Shown: positions 8,151 through 17,092 of the stretch, piece by piece
Layout of the letters: each line of letters starts with the position of its first letter
Position numbering within the stretch: position 1 is the stretch's first letter
Assembly (NCBI GenBank): GCA_964651335.1
Contig: CAZYVT010000003.1
Coordinates: 44,038-108,037 of the forward strand
Reading direction: 5' to 3'
Length of the DNA: 64,000 bases
From: 2-02-FULL-66-14 sp964651335
GTDB taxonomy: Bacteria > Pseudomonadota > Gammaproteobacteria > Burkholderiales > SG8-39
Notes under the pieces: generated by a model
Databases searched by the model: none
The model's input: the letters and a program-made list of their open reading frames with translations, nothing else
Told to the model about the DNA's origin: nothing
Made by a program: the position numbers and the translations under genes

Positions 8151-8519
8151 ATGGGCCATCAGTTCATCTGCACGGCATTGCCGGGGCTCGCCAGCCTGTC
8201 CCTGCTGTTGACCGGTTGCGGGAGCATCGACCTGTGGCCGTTTGGCGGCGGGAAGGAACAGCAACGGTCTCGCACCCCGGCCCATGCGACCGAATACCAG
8301 TGTAACGGCGGCAAGCGCCTGTACGTGCGCTATCTGGACAACGGCGGCGCAGCCTGGGTGATCTTTCCCGAGCGGGAATTTCGCCTCGACAAGGTTGCCT
8401 CCGCCTCCGGCACGCGCTACAGCAACGGCATCGCCATGCTCGAGACGAATGGCAACGAGGCCACGCTTCGCGACGGTCCGACGATCGCCTTCACCGGCTG
8501 CAAGACCGGAGGGAGCTGA
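8151..8519 (+). CDS. MliC-like lipoprotein (C-type lysozyme inhibitor family)
   Basis: A 122-residue predicted lipoprotein. The signal sequence ends in a lipobox LLTGC with the acylated Cys at residue 23. The mature part has YQCNGGKRLYVRY and later LRDGPTIAFTGC, the beta-barrel pattern of MliC/PliC lysozyme inhibitors with the paired cysteines. By family, it would sit in an outer membrane and block host C-type lysozyme. It is divergent from thiS. Assignment to MliC is moderate; lipoprotein nature is strong. Confidence 0.72.
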   Translation: MGHQFICTALPGLASLSLLLTGCGSIDLWPFGGGKEQQRSRTPAHATEYQCNGGKRLYVRYLDNGGAAWVIFPEREFRLDKVASASGTRYSNGIAMLETNGNEATLRDGPTIAFTGCKTGGS

Positions 8520-8612
8520 GTTCCCCCGGCTCTGGTGTCACGAGAAGGGGAGGGCTACCATGTCGCGCCAGCGATCCGCGCGCACGTTCACACACCGGAG
8601 AGGAGGAACACC

Positions 8613-9782
8613 ATGTCCAGTCTGAAGAAGATCGATCAGGTTCTGAGCCAGTCCGTTCAAGCCGGCGACGTTCCGGGAGTCGTCGCGATGGCTGCGACGG
8701 ACAAGGGCGTCGTCTACGAAGGGGCCTACGGCAAACGCGAGCTCGGCAAGGATGCGCCGATGACGCTGGATACCGTGGTTTGGATCGCGTCCATGACCAA
8801 GGCCATCACGTGCACCGCCGCGATGCAGCTCGTCGAGCGCGGCAAGATCAAGCTGGAGCAGCCGGCAAGCGAGATCGTGCCGCAGCTCTCATCGAAACAG
8901 GTGCTGGAAGGCTTCGATGCCGCCGGCAAGCCGCAGTTGCGGCCTGCCAAGCGGCCGATCACCGTTCGCCATCTGCTGACGCACACGGCGGGGTTCACAT
9001 ACGACATCTGGAGTTCGTCGATGGCGAAATACCAGGAAGTGACGGGAACGCCGGGAATCATCTCGTGCCAGAATGCGGCGCTCACCACGCCGCTGCTGTT
9101 CGATCCGGGCGAGCGCTGGGAGTACGGCATCAATGTCGATTGGGTCGGAAAGATGGTCGAGGCGGTCGGCGGCCAGAAGCTGGGGCGCTACCTGGAACAG
9201 AACGTCTTCTCGCCGCTGGGCATGAAGGACACGTCGTTCCAGATCACGCCGTCCAAACGCGCTCGTTTCGCGCCGATCCATCAGCGCGGTGAAGACGGCA
9301 AGCTTCAGGCCACGCCGATCGAGCTGCCGCCGGAGCCCGAATTCGAGATGGGCGGCGGGGGACTCTACGGCACCGCGAAGGACTACCTCGCCTTCACGCA
9401 GATGATCCTTCACCGCGGCACTTTCAACGGTGCTCAGGTGCTTCGCCCGGAGACCGTAGCGCTCATGTCGCAGAACCATATCGGCGACATCAACGTCGGC
9501 GAGATGAAGACAGCGGCCCCGCCGTTGTCGAACGACGTCAAACTCTATCCGGGCATGCCGCTGAAATGGGGGCTGAGCTTTCTGATCAATACCGCGCGGA
9601 CCCCGGAGGGGCGCTCCGCGGGCAGCCTGGCGTGGGCGGGGCTCGCCAACACGTTCTTCTGGATCGATCCGGCCCGGAAAGTAACCGGCGTGTTTCTCAC
9701 CCAGGTCCTGCCGTTCTTCGATCACAAGACGATCAAGCTCTTGCAGGACTACGAAACGGCCGTATATCAGTCGCTTGCGTAA
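8613..9782 (+). CDS. Serine hydrolase, class C beta-lactamase/EstB-like family
   Basis: A 389-residue penicillin-binding-fold hydrolase. The catalytic SxxK is S60-M-T-K63, the tyrosine motif lies at Y171 (YGIN), and a WAGLANTFFWIDP segment near the C-terminus is typical of EstB-like family VIII esterases. There is no signal peptide, unlike secreted AmpC, so the enzyme is probably cytoplasmic and more likely an esterase or peptidase than a resistance enzyme. The ATG at 8613 has a strong GGAGAGGAGG ribosome site; the frame is open upstream but unsupported. Confidence 0.82.
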   Translation: MSSLKKIDQVLSQSVQAGDVPGVVAMAATDKGVVYEGAYGKRELGKDAPMTLDTVVWIASMTKAITCTAAMQLVERGKIKLEQPASEIVPQLSSKQVLEGFDAAGKPQLRPAKRPITVRHLLTHTAGFTYDIWSSSMAKYQEVTGTPGIISCQNAALTTPLLFDPGERWEYGINVDWVGKMVEAVGGQKLGRYLEQNVFSPLGMKDTSFQITPSKRARFAPIHQRGEDGKLQATPIELPPEPEFEMGGGGLYGTAKDYLAFTQMILHRGTFNGAQVLRPETVALMSQNHIGDINVGEMKTAAPPLSNDVKLYPGMPLKWGLSFLINTARTPEGRSAGSLAWAGLANTFFWIDPARKVTGVFLTQVLPFFDHKTIKLLQDYETAVYQSLA

Positions 9783-9853
9783 GAAAGACGGCGCTATTCG
9801 AACCCGCTGACGCCATTCGCCGATCGGAAACCGCCGTAAAATCCGCGCATCTC

Positions 9854-9924
9854 GCGGGTGTAGTTCAATGGCAGAACATCAGCTTCCCAAGCTGAATACG
9901 TGGGTTCGATTCCCATCACCCGCT
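9854..9924 (+). tRNA. tRNA-Gly (anticodon CCC)
   Basis: Cloverleaf read directly: acceptor GCGGGTG (9854-9860) pairs with CACCCGC (9917-9923). The anticodon loop TTCCCAA has CCC at 9886-9888. The T-loop TTCGATT is standard. It closely resembles E. coli tRNA-Gly(CCC). CC follows the discriminator T9924 but is not continued by A, so CCA is not fully encoded. A TAAAAT box at 9837-9842 could be its -10. Confidence 0.95.
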
Positions 9925-9958
9925 CCGGAGCGGCGAGATCGGGCGCCGCGCCTCCGCG

Positions 9959-10948
9959 CTAATCGCCGCTCGCAAGCCGTTCGCGGCCGTGCGGCCCGTC
10001 AAAGTCGATGGTGGGCCCCACCGGCACGATGCCCGTGGGATTCAGCGCGCGGTGGCTCTCGTAGTAGTGCCGCTTGGCGTGCGTAACGTTGAAGGTAGCG
10101 GCCACGCCGGGCGTTTGATAGAGGTCTCGCAGATAGGCCGATAGATTTGGGTAGTCGGCGAGCCGGCGCAGGTTGCATTTGAAATGCGAGTAGTAGACGA
10201 GGTCGAAACGAAACAGCGTCGGCAGGAGCCGGATGTCGGCTTCGGTGAGGCGATCGCCGCAGAGGTAGCGCCGCCGGGCCAGTCGCGATTCGAGCCAATC
10301 GAGCGTTTCGAAGAGGGGCCCGAGCGCCTCTTCGTACGCCTGCTGCGTGGTGGCGAACCCGGCCCTGTATACGCCGTTGTTGACCGTTTCGTAGATGCGG
10401 GCGTTCAGGGCGTCGATCTCTTCGCGCAGCGAAACCGGGTAAAAGTCCCCGTCACGTGCTCCGACCGCGTCGAATGCCGCATTGAACATGCGGATGATCT
10501 CCGACGATTCGTTGTTCACGATCGTGCCGGTTACCCGGTCCCACAATACCGGAGTCGTAACGCGCCCGGTGTAGGTCGGCCTGGCCGTGCGATAGACTTC
10601 GTAGAGGTACCTGGCACGTTGAATCGGGTCGGGAACGACGCCTTCGCCATCCTCGAACGTCCACCCCTGCTCGAGCATGCGCCAGTGGACCACGGAGAGC
10701 GAAACCAGGTTCTGAAGGCCCTTCAACGCCCGCAGGATGAGCGTGCGGTGCGCCCAGGGACACGCCAGGCTCACGTAGAGGTGATAGCGCCCGGGTGCGG
10801 CGGCGAAGCCGGCCGCTCCGGACGGGCCCGCCGACCCGTCACTCGTCACCCAATTGCGGAAGGCGCTTTGCTGCCGCACGTAGCGCCCGCCGGTGCTCCT
10901 GGTGTCATACCATTCGTTTCGCCAGATGCCGTCGATCAGCAGTCCCAT
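9959..10948 (-). CDS. yqjG: Glutathionyl-hydroquinone reductase (Xi-class glutathione transferase)
   Basis: Reduces glutathionyl-hydroquinones in the cytoplasm. The protein is 329 residues, normal for YqjG/ECM4. The catalytic cysteine is C63 in SLACPWAHR, a motif particular to this class. It is followed by TPVLWDRVTGTIVNNESSEIIRM in the thioredoxin fold and a helical C-terminal domain with DRLTEADIRLLPTLFRFD. The start is ATG at 10948, with AAGG upstream. It converges on the tRNA-Gly gene and diverges from the 5'-nucleotidase. Confidence 0.9.
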   Translation of the reverse strand: MGLLIDGIWRNEWYDTRSTGGRYVRQQSAFRNWVTSDGSAGPSGAAGFAAAPGRYHLYVSLACPWAHRTLILRALKGLQNLVSLSVVHWRMLEQGWTFEDGEGVVPDPIQRARYLYEVYRTARPTYTGRVTTPVLWDRVTGTIVNNESSEIIRMFNAAFDAVGARDGDFYPVSLREEIDALNARIYETVNNGVYRAGFATTQQAYEEALGPLFETLDWLESRLARRRYLCGDRLTEADIRLLPTLFRFDLVYYSHFKCNLRRLADYPNLSAYLRDLYQTPGVAATFNVTHAKRHYYESHRALNPTGIVPVGPTIDFDGPHGRERLASGD

Positions 10949-11016
10949 GTCGCACCTTTTCCTTGACCGCGTTCCTCCCAAGCTACGATGATCCTGGTTT
11001 CCGATCAAGGCGCGCA

Positions 11017-11928
11017 ATGACATATTCGGTCGAAGGCAAGCTGGTCGTAGCGATTTCCTCGCGGGCGCTGTTCGACTTCGAAGAGGAAAATCGGGTCTTC
11101 GAAAGTGCCGGCGAAACCGCCTACATCGAGCTGCAGTTCTCGCGCATGGACGTTCCCGCAAAGCAGGGCGTCGCCTTTCCGCTGGTCCAAAAGCTCCTTG
11201 CCTTCAACGCCCCTGAGGCGCAGCGCGTCGAAGTGGTGATCCTGTCGAAAAACGACCCGGTATCGGGGTTGCGGGTATTCCGCTCGGCGGAGCGCGCGGG
11301 ACTCAAGCTCGAACGGGGCGTGTTCACGCGCGGCCGCAACCCGTACCGTTACCTGGATGCGCTCAAGGCGAACCTCTTTCTTTCGGCAAACGAGAACGAC
11401 GTCATGAGCGCGCTGGAGGCGAGGTTCCCGGCCGCGCGGGTGGTGCCCGAATCGGCGCAGGCCGCGGGCCGGCATGCGGACGAGGTGCGCATCGCCTTCG
11501 ACGGCGACGCGGTGCTGTTCTCGGACGAGGCCGAGCGCGTGTACCAGCGCGATGGTCTGGACGCATTCACCCGCCACGAGACGGTGCACGCGTTGAAGCC
11601 CCTGCCGCCGGGGCCGTTCAAGCCGCTGCTCGAAGCGCTGCACCGCCTTCAGGCCGCGGCCGGTACGGCGGTTCCGGTACGGATCCGCACCGCCCTGGTC
11701 ACCGCAAGGAGCGCGCCCGCACACGAGCGTGCAGTGCGCACGCTCATGGACTGGAATATCGCGGTCGACGAGGCGATGTTCCTCGGGGGATTGGACAAGG
11801 GGTCGTTCCTCAAGGCATTCGAGCCCGACTTCTATTTCGACGACCAGCGTGGGCATGTCGAATCGGCGCAGAAGCATGTCGCAACCGGACACGTGCCGTT
11901 CGGCGTCGCGAATGTAAGGCGGCCATGA
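11017..11928 (+). CDS. Cytosolic 5'-nucleotidase family protein
   Basis: A 303-residue protein matching the prokaryotic relatives of cytosolic 5'-nucleotidase I. The N-terminal motif AISSRALFDFEEENRVFE, then VVILSKNDPVSGLRV and a late FLGGLDKGSFLKAFEPDFYFDD segment define the family. It would dephosphorylate nucleoside monophosphates. The start is ATG at 11017. Its stop overlaps the start of the AsmA gene (ATGA), so the pair is co-transcribed, though no functional link is evident. Confidence 0.85.
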   Translation: MTYSVEGKLVVAISSRALFDFEEENRVFESAGETAYIELQFSRMDVPAKQGVAFPLVQKLLAFNAPEAQRVEVVILSKNDPVSGLRVFRSAERAGLKLERGVFTRGRNPYRYLDALKANLFLSANENDVMSALEARFPAARVVPESAQAAGRHADEVRIAFDGDAVLFSDEAERVYQRDGLDAFTRHETVHALKPLPPGPFKPLLEALHRLQAAAGTAVPVRIRTALVTARSAPAHERAVRTLMDWNIAVDEAMFLGGLDKGSFLKAFEPDFYFDDQRGHVESAQKHVATGHVPFGVANVRRP

Positions 11929-14153
11929 GGATGATCAAGTACCTGTTCTACGGGCTGGGCGGCCTGGTGCTGCTCGCAGTGCTCGCGCTCGCCGCGGTCA
12001 TGCTCGTCGTGGACGGCGCCTTCGTGAAGGGCCGGCTCGAGCGCATGATGAAGGAGGAAAAGCAGCGCACGTTGAAAATCGAAGGCGAGCCCAGGCTCTC
12101 GCTCTTCCCGAAGCTCGCGCTCTCGCTCGGCAAGACCACGCTCTCGGAGCGCGCGAGCGAGACGGAATTCCTCTCTCTCGAATCGATGAGCGTGTCGGTC
12201 GGCGTGATGCCGCTGCTGTCGCGCGAGGTCGCGGTGGATGCGTTCTCGATCGTGGGCCTCAAGGTCAATGTCGTGCGCGCCAGGGACGGCAGCCTCAACG
12301 TCGCCGACCTCGCCGCGCCGCCTGCGGGGCGGCCGGAAGCCCCGCACGCGGAGGAGCAGGCGCCGCCGAAGGTGCGCATCGCGGAGGTGAGAATTGAACA
12401 CGCGCAGCTTGCCTATCGCGACGAGAAGACCGGCCAGGAGCTGCGCGTGAACGACTTGAACCTCAAGACCGGGCGGCTGGAGGACGACATGCCGTCCGAC
12501 ATCTCGTTTTCCGCGCACGTGACGGGCAAGCAGCCCGATTCGGATCTGCGCGCGCGGTTGACGGGCACGGCGAACCTCAATCTCGCGAAGCGAACCTTCG
12601 CGCTCGCCAGGCTCGATGGCAACGTGAGCGGCAGTGCCGCTGCGGTGCGGGGGCTGGATGCGCGCATCACCGGCTCGCTCGCGGCCAACCCGGACCGCGG
12701 CGAATTCAAGGCGAGCGAGTTCAACGTCGCCGCCAGGGGCGTCTACGAGAAGGACGCGTTCAGTGTCGTGCTGGCGGCGCCGCAGCTCGCGATCACCCCC
12801 GGCAAGGCGGGCGGCGCCGCGGTCACGGCGGATCTAAAGGTCAAGGGCCCGAGCCGCAACGTCGATGCGCGCTTCAGGCTCGAAGGCGTCGAGGGCACCG
12901 CCGAAGCGCTCTCCATCGCAGCGCTCGCGCTCGACCTCGACGCTGCGGTCGCGCCCCATGTGTTCAAAGGCATGATCTCCACGCCGGTGAAAGGCAATCT
13001 CAAGGCGCGCAGCTGGGAGCTGCCGAAAATCGCCGCGAATCTCACCGTCACCAGCCCGAGCATCCCGCAGCGGACCGTGACCCTGCCGATCCAGGCGAGC
13101 GCGCAAGTGAACCTCGCGAAGCAGACTGCAGCCGCGGAACTCTCGACCAGGTTCGATGAATCCACGATCCGGGCGAAGCTCGGTGCCACCAGGTTCGAGC
13201 CGCTCGCCGCCACGTTCGACCTCAACGTCGATCGGCTCAACATGGACCGCTACCTGCCGCCCGCGAAGAAGGAGTCCAATCCGAACGAGCCGCTCGACCT
13301 CTCGGCGCTGAAGGGGCCGACGGCAAGCGGCAAGGCCGAGATCGGCGCGCTCACCATCCGGCGCGTGAAGCTCGCCAACGTCAAGGCGGAGATCAAGCTC
13401 GCGGGCGGCAAGCTCGAGGTGGCGCCGCATTCGGCGGTTCTGTACGGCGGCACGCTCGCGGGAAGCTTCAGTGCGGACGCGAACGGCAACCGCATTACGG
13501 CGAAGGAATCGGTCCAGGGCGTGCAGGTCGGGCCACTGCTGCGCGACGCGGCGGAGCAGGACCGGCTCGAAGGCCACGGCAACGTGAGCCTGGACGTGGC
13601 AATGGCGGGACCGAGCGTCGCTGCCTTGAAAAGGTCGATGGGCGGGTCCGCGCGCGTGGAACTGCGCGACGGCGCCGTGAAGGGGATCAACCTCGGCGAC
13701 GCCATCCAGGACGTGCGCTCGGTGCTCGGCTCGAAGTCCGCCAAGGCGAACGATCCATCGAAGCGCACCGACTTTTCCGAGATCACCGCGAGCTTCGCGA
13801 TCCGCAACGGCGTCGCGCACAACGAAGACCTGCAGGGCAAGGCGCCGCTGTTCCGTCTCGGCGGCGCGGGCGACGTCGACATCGGCAACTCGAAGGTCAA
13901 CTACACGGCGAAGGCAGCCCTGGTCGCGACTTCCAAGGGCCAAGGGGGGCGCGACCTGCCCAATCTCGCCGGCGTGACGGTCCCGGTCAGGGTGACCGGC
14001 CCGCTGGAAAAGCCCGACATCGCGATCGATTTCGGCGAGCTGATCGCGAAGTCCGGTGTCGGGGTGGGCAAAGTGCTAGGCGCGGCAGGGGGCGCGGCGA
14101 GCGGTGCAGCGAGCAGCGTTGGCCAGAAACTGAAGGGTCTTTTCGGAAAATAA
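11925..14153 (+). CDS. AsmA family protein
   Basis: A 742-residue envelope protein with one N-terminal membrane anchor (about residues 7-30) and a long periplasmic beta-rich region. The early KIEGEPRLSLFPKLALSLGK segment and the C-terminal AsmA_2-like block (VELRDGAVKGINL, then GPLEKPDIAIDFGEL) identify the family. AsmA-type proteins have been implicated in phospholipid transport to the outer membrane. The gene is coupled to the upstream nucleotidase by an ATGA overlap and converges tightly with dppF. Confidence 0.88.
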   Translation: MRMIKYLFYGLGGLVLLAVLALAAVMLVVDGAFVKGRLERMMKEEKQRTLKIEGEPRLSLFPKLALSLGKTTLSERASETEFLSLESMSVSVGVMPLLSREVAVDAFSIVGLKVNVVRARDGSLNVADLAAPPAGRPEAPHAEEQAPPKVRIAEVRIEHAQLAYRDEKTGQELRVNDLNLKTGRLEDDMPSDISFSAHVTGKQPDSDLRARLTGTANLNLAKRTFALARLDGNVSGSAAAVRGLDARITGSLAANPDRGEFKASEFNVAARGVYEKDAFSVVLAAPQLAITPGKAGGAAVTADLKVKGPSRNVDARFRLEGVEGTAEALSIAALALDLDAAVAPHVFKGMISTPVKGNLKARSWELPKIAANLTVTSPSIPQRTVTLPIQASAQVNLAKQTAAAELSTRFDESTIRAKLGATRFEPLAATFDLNVDRLNMDRYLPPAKKESNPNEPLDLSALKGPTASGKAEIGALTIRRVKLANVKAEIKLAGGKLEVAPHSAVLYGGTLAGSFSADANGNRITAKESVQGVQVGPLLRDAAEQDRLEGHGNVSLDVAMAGPSVAALKRSMGGSARVELRDGAVKGINLGDAIQDVRSVLGSKSAKANDPSKRTDFSEITASFAIRNGVAHNEDLQGKAPLFRLGGAGDVDIGNSKVNYTAKAALVATSKGQGGRDLPNLAGVTVPVRVTGPLEKPDIAIDFGELIAKSGVGVGKVLGAAGGAASGAASSVGQKLKGLFGK

Positions 14154-14156
14154 GGC

Positions 14157-15140
14157 CTAGATTCGACCCTCTTCCACCGCGTGGCACGATACGAGCGATG
14201 CGCCGTGCGCGACCGTCCCGGGGCGCTCATCGCGACATCGCTGGTTCGCGTGCGGGCAGCGCGGATGGAATGCGCAGCCTGAAGGGGGGTCGAGCGGATT
14301 GGGCACTTCGCCCGCCACCGGCGTTCTTCGCTTGCCGGTCATCTCCAGGTCCGGAATCGCGTCCAGGAGCATTCGCGTATACGGATGCCGGGGTCGCGCG
14401 AACAGCTCCTCGGCGTCCGCGAGCTCAGCGAGCCTGCCGAGGTACATCACGCCGACGCGATCGGCGATGTGCGACACGACCGCGAGGTTGTGCGAGATGA
14501 AGAGGTAGGTGAGGCCCAGCCTTTCCTGCAACTCGGTCATCAGATTGAGGATCTGCGCCTGCACCGAGACGTCGAGCGCTGAGGTCGGCTCGTCACAGAC
14601 GAGAAATTCCGGCTTGCCGGAAAGCGCGCGCGCGATCGAGATCCGCTGGCGCTGGCCGCCGGAGAATTCATGCGGATACTTTTCACCGTCTTCACGCGCG
14701 AGCCCGACCTGCTGCAGCAATTCGGCCACGCGGTCCTCGATTTCGGACCTGGAGGAGGCCAGGCCGAGCACGCGGATCGGCTCGGCCACGATGTCGAGCA
14801 CCCGCCAGCGCGGATTGAGGCTCGCAAAGGGATCCTGAAAGATCATCTGCATGCGACGCCGCAAGGCCGCCGCGCCGGGTGCGGCGAGGTCTGCGCCGTC
14901 AAACTCAATGCGACCGCGGGTAGGGACGTAGATCCCCACGATCAACCGCGCGACGGTAGACTTTCCGCAGCCCGACTCGCCGACCAGCGCGAGCGTTTCG
15001 CCGTGCCGCACCTCGAACGTTACACCGTCCACCGCGCGCAGCAGCTGCCGCGGGGCGCGCTCCAGCACGCGGTTGAGCCAGGGCCGCGAGACGTCGAATT
15101 CGCGGCCTACGTCGTCAAGCTTGAGCAGCGTCCGGGGCAT
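14157..15140 (-). CDS. dppF: Dipeptide/oligopeptide ABC transporter ATP-binding protein (DppF/OppF)
   Basis: Second ATPase of the peptide importer (327 residues). Walker A is GESGCGKST, the signature is HEFSGGQRQRISIARAL and Walker B FLVCDEPTSALD. The C-terminal oligopeptide-type extension has CAFHPRCPHANQRC, whose cysteines bind an iron-sulfur cluster in characterised homologues. It begins at ATG 15140 and overlaps dppD by 26 bases. It is the last gene of the dppB-M20-dppA-dppC-dppD-dppF operon. Confidence 0.92.
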   Translation of the reverse strand: MPRTLLKLDDVGREFDVSRPWLNRVLERAPRQLLRAVDGVTFEVRHGETLALVGESGCGKSTVARLIVGIYVPTRGRIEFDGADLAAPGAAALRRRMQMIFQDPFASLNPRWRVLDIVAEPIRVLGLASSRSEIEDRVAELLQQVGLAREDGEKYPHEFSGGQRQRISIARALSGKPEFLVCDEPTSALDVSVQAQILNLMTELQERLGLTYLFISHNLAVVSHIADRVGVMYLGRLAELADAEELFARPRHPYTRMLLDAIPDLEMTGKRRTPVAGEVPNPLDPPSGCAFHPRCPHANQRCRDERPGTVAHGASLVSCHAVEEGRI

Positions 15141-16140
15141 GGAGCCAGCATGCGGCGTATGTCGTTCCCGTACGGATCAGCTCGGGGCGCTCACGCACGC
15201 AACGCTCGAGGCGTTTCGGACAGCGCGGATTGAACGCGCAGCCGGAAGGAATCGCGTTCAGTCTGGGCATCGAACCGTCGATCTGGACGAGTCGGGCGCC
15301 GCGCCTCCCCACCATCGCGGTGACCGTGTCGCCGCGGTCCCGGATTCTCTGCGCAATCTTCGGGATTGAGCCCATGAGGCCCGCGGTGTACGGATGCCTG
15401 GACGCATGGATCACTTCGCGCACCGGGCCGATTTCCGCGATTCGCCCCGCGTACATCACCGCGACCCGGTCTGCGGTTTCGGCGATCACTCCCATGTCGT
15501 GCGTGATCAGCATCACCGCGGTGCCGTGTTCGCGCGCGAGCCGCCTCAGCAGCGCAATGATCTGCGCCTGAATCGAAACGTCGAGCGCGGTAGTCGGTTC
15601 GTCGGCGACGATCAGCCGCGGTTCGGCGCAGAGCGCGAGCGCGATCACGACACGCTGCCGCATGCCGCCGGAGAACTGATGCGGAAAATGCTCAAAGCGG
15701 CTTTCCGGCGCGGAAATGCCGACCTCGCTCAGGAGCGCGAGCGCCCGCCTGCGCGCTTCAGGGGGGGCGACGTCGAGATGGGTCAGGATCGTTTCGACCA
15801 GCTGCTCGCCGATGGTGAACAGGGGATTGAGCGAAGTCAGCGGATCCTGGAAGATCGCGCCGATCCGGCGACCGCGGATACGGCGCATCGCCTCGTAGGG
15901 CAGGGCGTCGATCCTCTGGCCCTCGAACCGGATCTCGCCCGCAGCGATCCGTCCGGGCGGCTCCAGCAGTCCGATGATCGCCATGCCGGTGAGCGACTTC
16001 CCGGCGCCGGACTCGCCGACCACGCCGAGCACCTCACCGGGACCGATCGAGAACGAGATTCCGTCCACCGCGACGAGCGTGCCGCGACGGGCCGGGAACT
16101 CGATGCGCAGGTCCCGCACCTCGAGGAGTGCCGTGCTCAC
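15115..16140 (-). CDS. dppD: Dipeptide/oligopeptide ABC transporter ATP-binding protein (DppD/OppD)
   Basis: First ATPase of the peptide importer (341 residues). Walker A is GESGAGKSLT, the signature HQFSGGMRQRVVIALAL, and Walker B LIVADEPTTALD. The C-terminus carries CAFNPRCPKRLERC, the cysteine-rich oligopeptide-ABC tail. The start is GTG at 16140, overlapping the permease stop as GTGA; the frame is open upstream but only as shadow sequence. It works as a heterodimer with DppF below the two permeases. Confidence 0.92.
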   Translation of the reverse strand: MSTALLEVRDLRIEFPARRGTLVAVDGISFSIGPGEVLGVVGESGAGKSLTGMAIIGLLEPPGRIAAGEIRFEGQRIDALPYEAMRRIRGRRIGAIFQDPLTSLNPLFTIGEQLVETILTHLDVAPPEARRRALALLSEVGISAPESRFEHFPHQFSGGMRQRVVIALALCAEPRLIVADEPTTALDVSIQAQIIALLRRLAREHGTAVMLITHDMGVIAETADRVAVMYAGRIAEIGPVREVIHASRHPYTAGLMGSIPKIAQRIRDRGDTVTAMVGRRGARLVQIDGSMPRLNAIPSGCAFNPRCPKRLERCVRERPELIRTGTTYAACWLHAPDAAQA

Positions 16141-17060
16141 CGGAGCCTTGGATTGAGTGCGTCGCGCAGCCAGTCGCCGAGAAGATTCACCGACAGGACC
16201 AGCACGATGAGCGCGAGCCCTGGAAACACCGTGATCCACCATTCACCGGAGAACAGGAAATCGTTGCCCACGCGGATGAGCGTGCCGAGCGAAGGACGCG
16301 TGGCCGGCACGCCGACGCCGAGGAACGAGAGCGTCGCCTCGGTGATGATCGCAGTGGCGATGTGAATGGTCCCAATGACGAGCACCGGCCCCATTACGTT
16401 CGGCAGCACATGCCGCAGCATGATCGCGAGCGGATGGCGGCCGATGACCCGGGCAGCCTGGACGTACTCCTTGTTCTTTTCGACCAGGGTCGAGCCGCGC
16501 ACGGTGCGGGCGTATTGCACCCAACCGGCGAATCCGATGGAGAGAACGAGCACGGGGATGGCAATGCGGTCGTGCGTGTCGGGGGGAAGCGCGACGCGCG
16601 CGACGCCGTCGATCAGAAGCGCGATCAGGATCGCCGGGAACGACAGCTGGACGTCCGCGACCCGCATGATGGCCGCGTCGATCCTGCCCCCTGCGTAGCC
16701 CGACAGCAGCCCCAGGGAAACGCCAAGCACCGCCGAGAACAGCACTGACGCGAGCCCCACGCCGAGCGAGATGCGGGCGCCGTACATGATGGTGGAGAGA
16801 ACATCGCGCCCCTGGTCGTCGGTGCCGAGAAGGAATTTCGCCTGCCCCTTCTCGGCCCACGCCGGCGGCGTGAATCCGTCGGTGAGATTCAGGGTCGCGA
16901 GATTGAAAGGGTCGTGCGGCGCGAGCCAGGGCGCGAACAACGCGCCCCCCACGCAAACGATCGTCAGGAACGTCGCGGCGACCGTGACTGGTGAGCGGCG
17001 GAAGCTCCAGGCGAGGTCGTGGTCCCAGGCGCGCCGGAGCCAGCCTGACATCGCGGCCAT
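16137..17060 (-). CDS. dppC: Dipeptide ABC transporter permease (DppC/OppC)
   Basis: Inner-membrane permease of 307 residues with an OppC-type N-terminal domain (ATFLTIVCVGGALFAPWLAP), the LGTDDQGRDV segment and the conserved EAA-type loop around AARVIGRHPLAIMLRHVLPN. About six membrane segments are evident. The start is ATG at 17060, with GGAAGG upstream; a second ATG follows at 17051. It overlaps dppD by four bases. It partners with DppB encoded three genes upstream in the same operon. Confidence 0.9.
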   Translation of the reverse strand: MAAMSGWLRRAWDHDLAWSFRRSPVTVAATFLTIVCVGGALFAPWLAPHDPFNLATLNLTDGFTPPAWAEKGQAKFLLGTDDQGRDVLSTIMYGARISLGVGLASVLFSAVLGVSLGLLSGYAGGRIDAAIMRVADVQLSFPAILIALLIDGVARVALPPDTHDRIAIPVLVLSIGFAGWVQYARTVRGSTLVEKNKEYVQAARVIGRHPLAIMLRHVLPNVMGPVLVIGTIHIATAIITEATLSFLGVGVPATRPSLGTLIRVGNDFLFSGEWWITVFPGLALIVLVLSVNLLGDWLRDALNPRLR

Positions 17061-17092
17061 CGCGCGCCTTCCGCCAGTCGCGCGCGTCCCGG

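Noticed and set aside
8535..8612. Upstream in-frame ATG of the serine hydrolase as true start
   Set aside because: The strong GGAGAGGAGG site sits before the ATG at 8613, and the extra N-terminus has no family match or signal peptide.
9925..9958. Terminator after tRNA-Gly
   Set aside because: Partial GC complementarity is present but it is imperfect and lacks a T-run.
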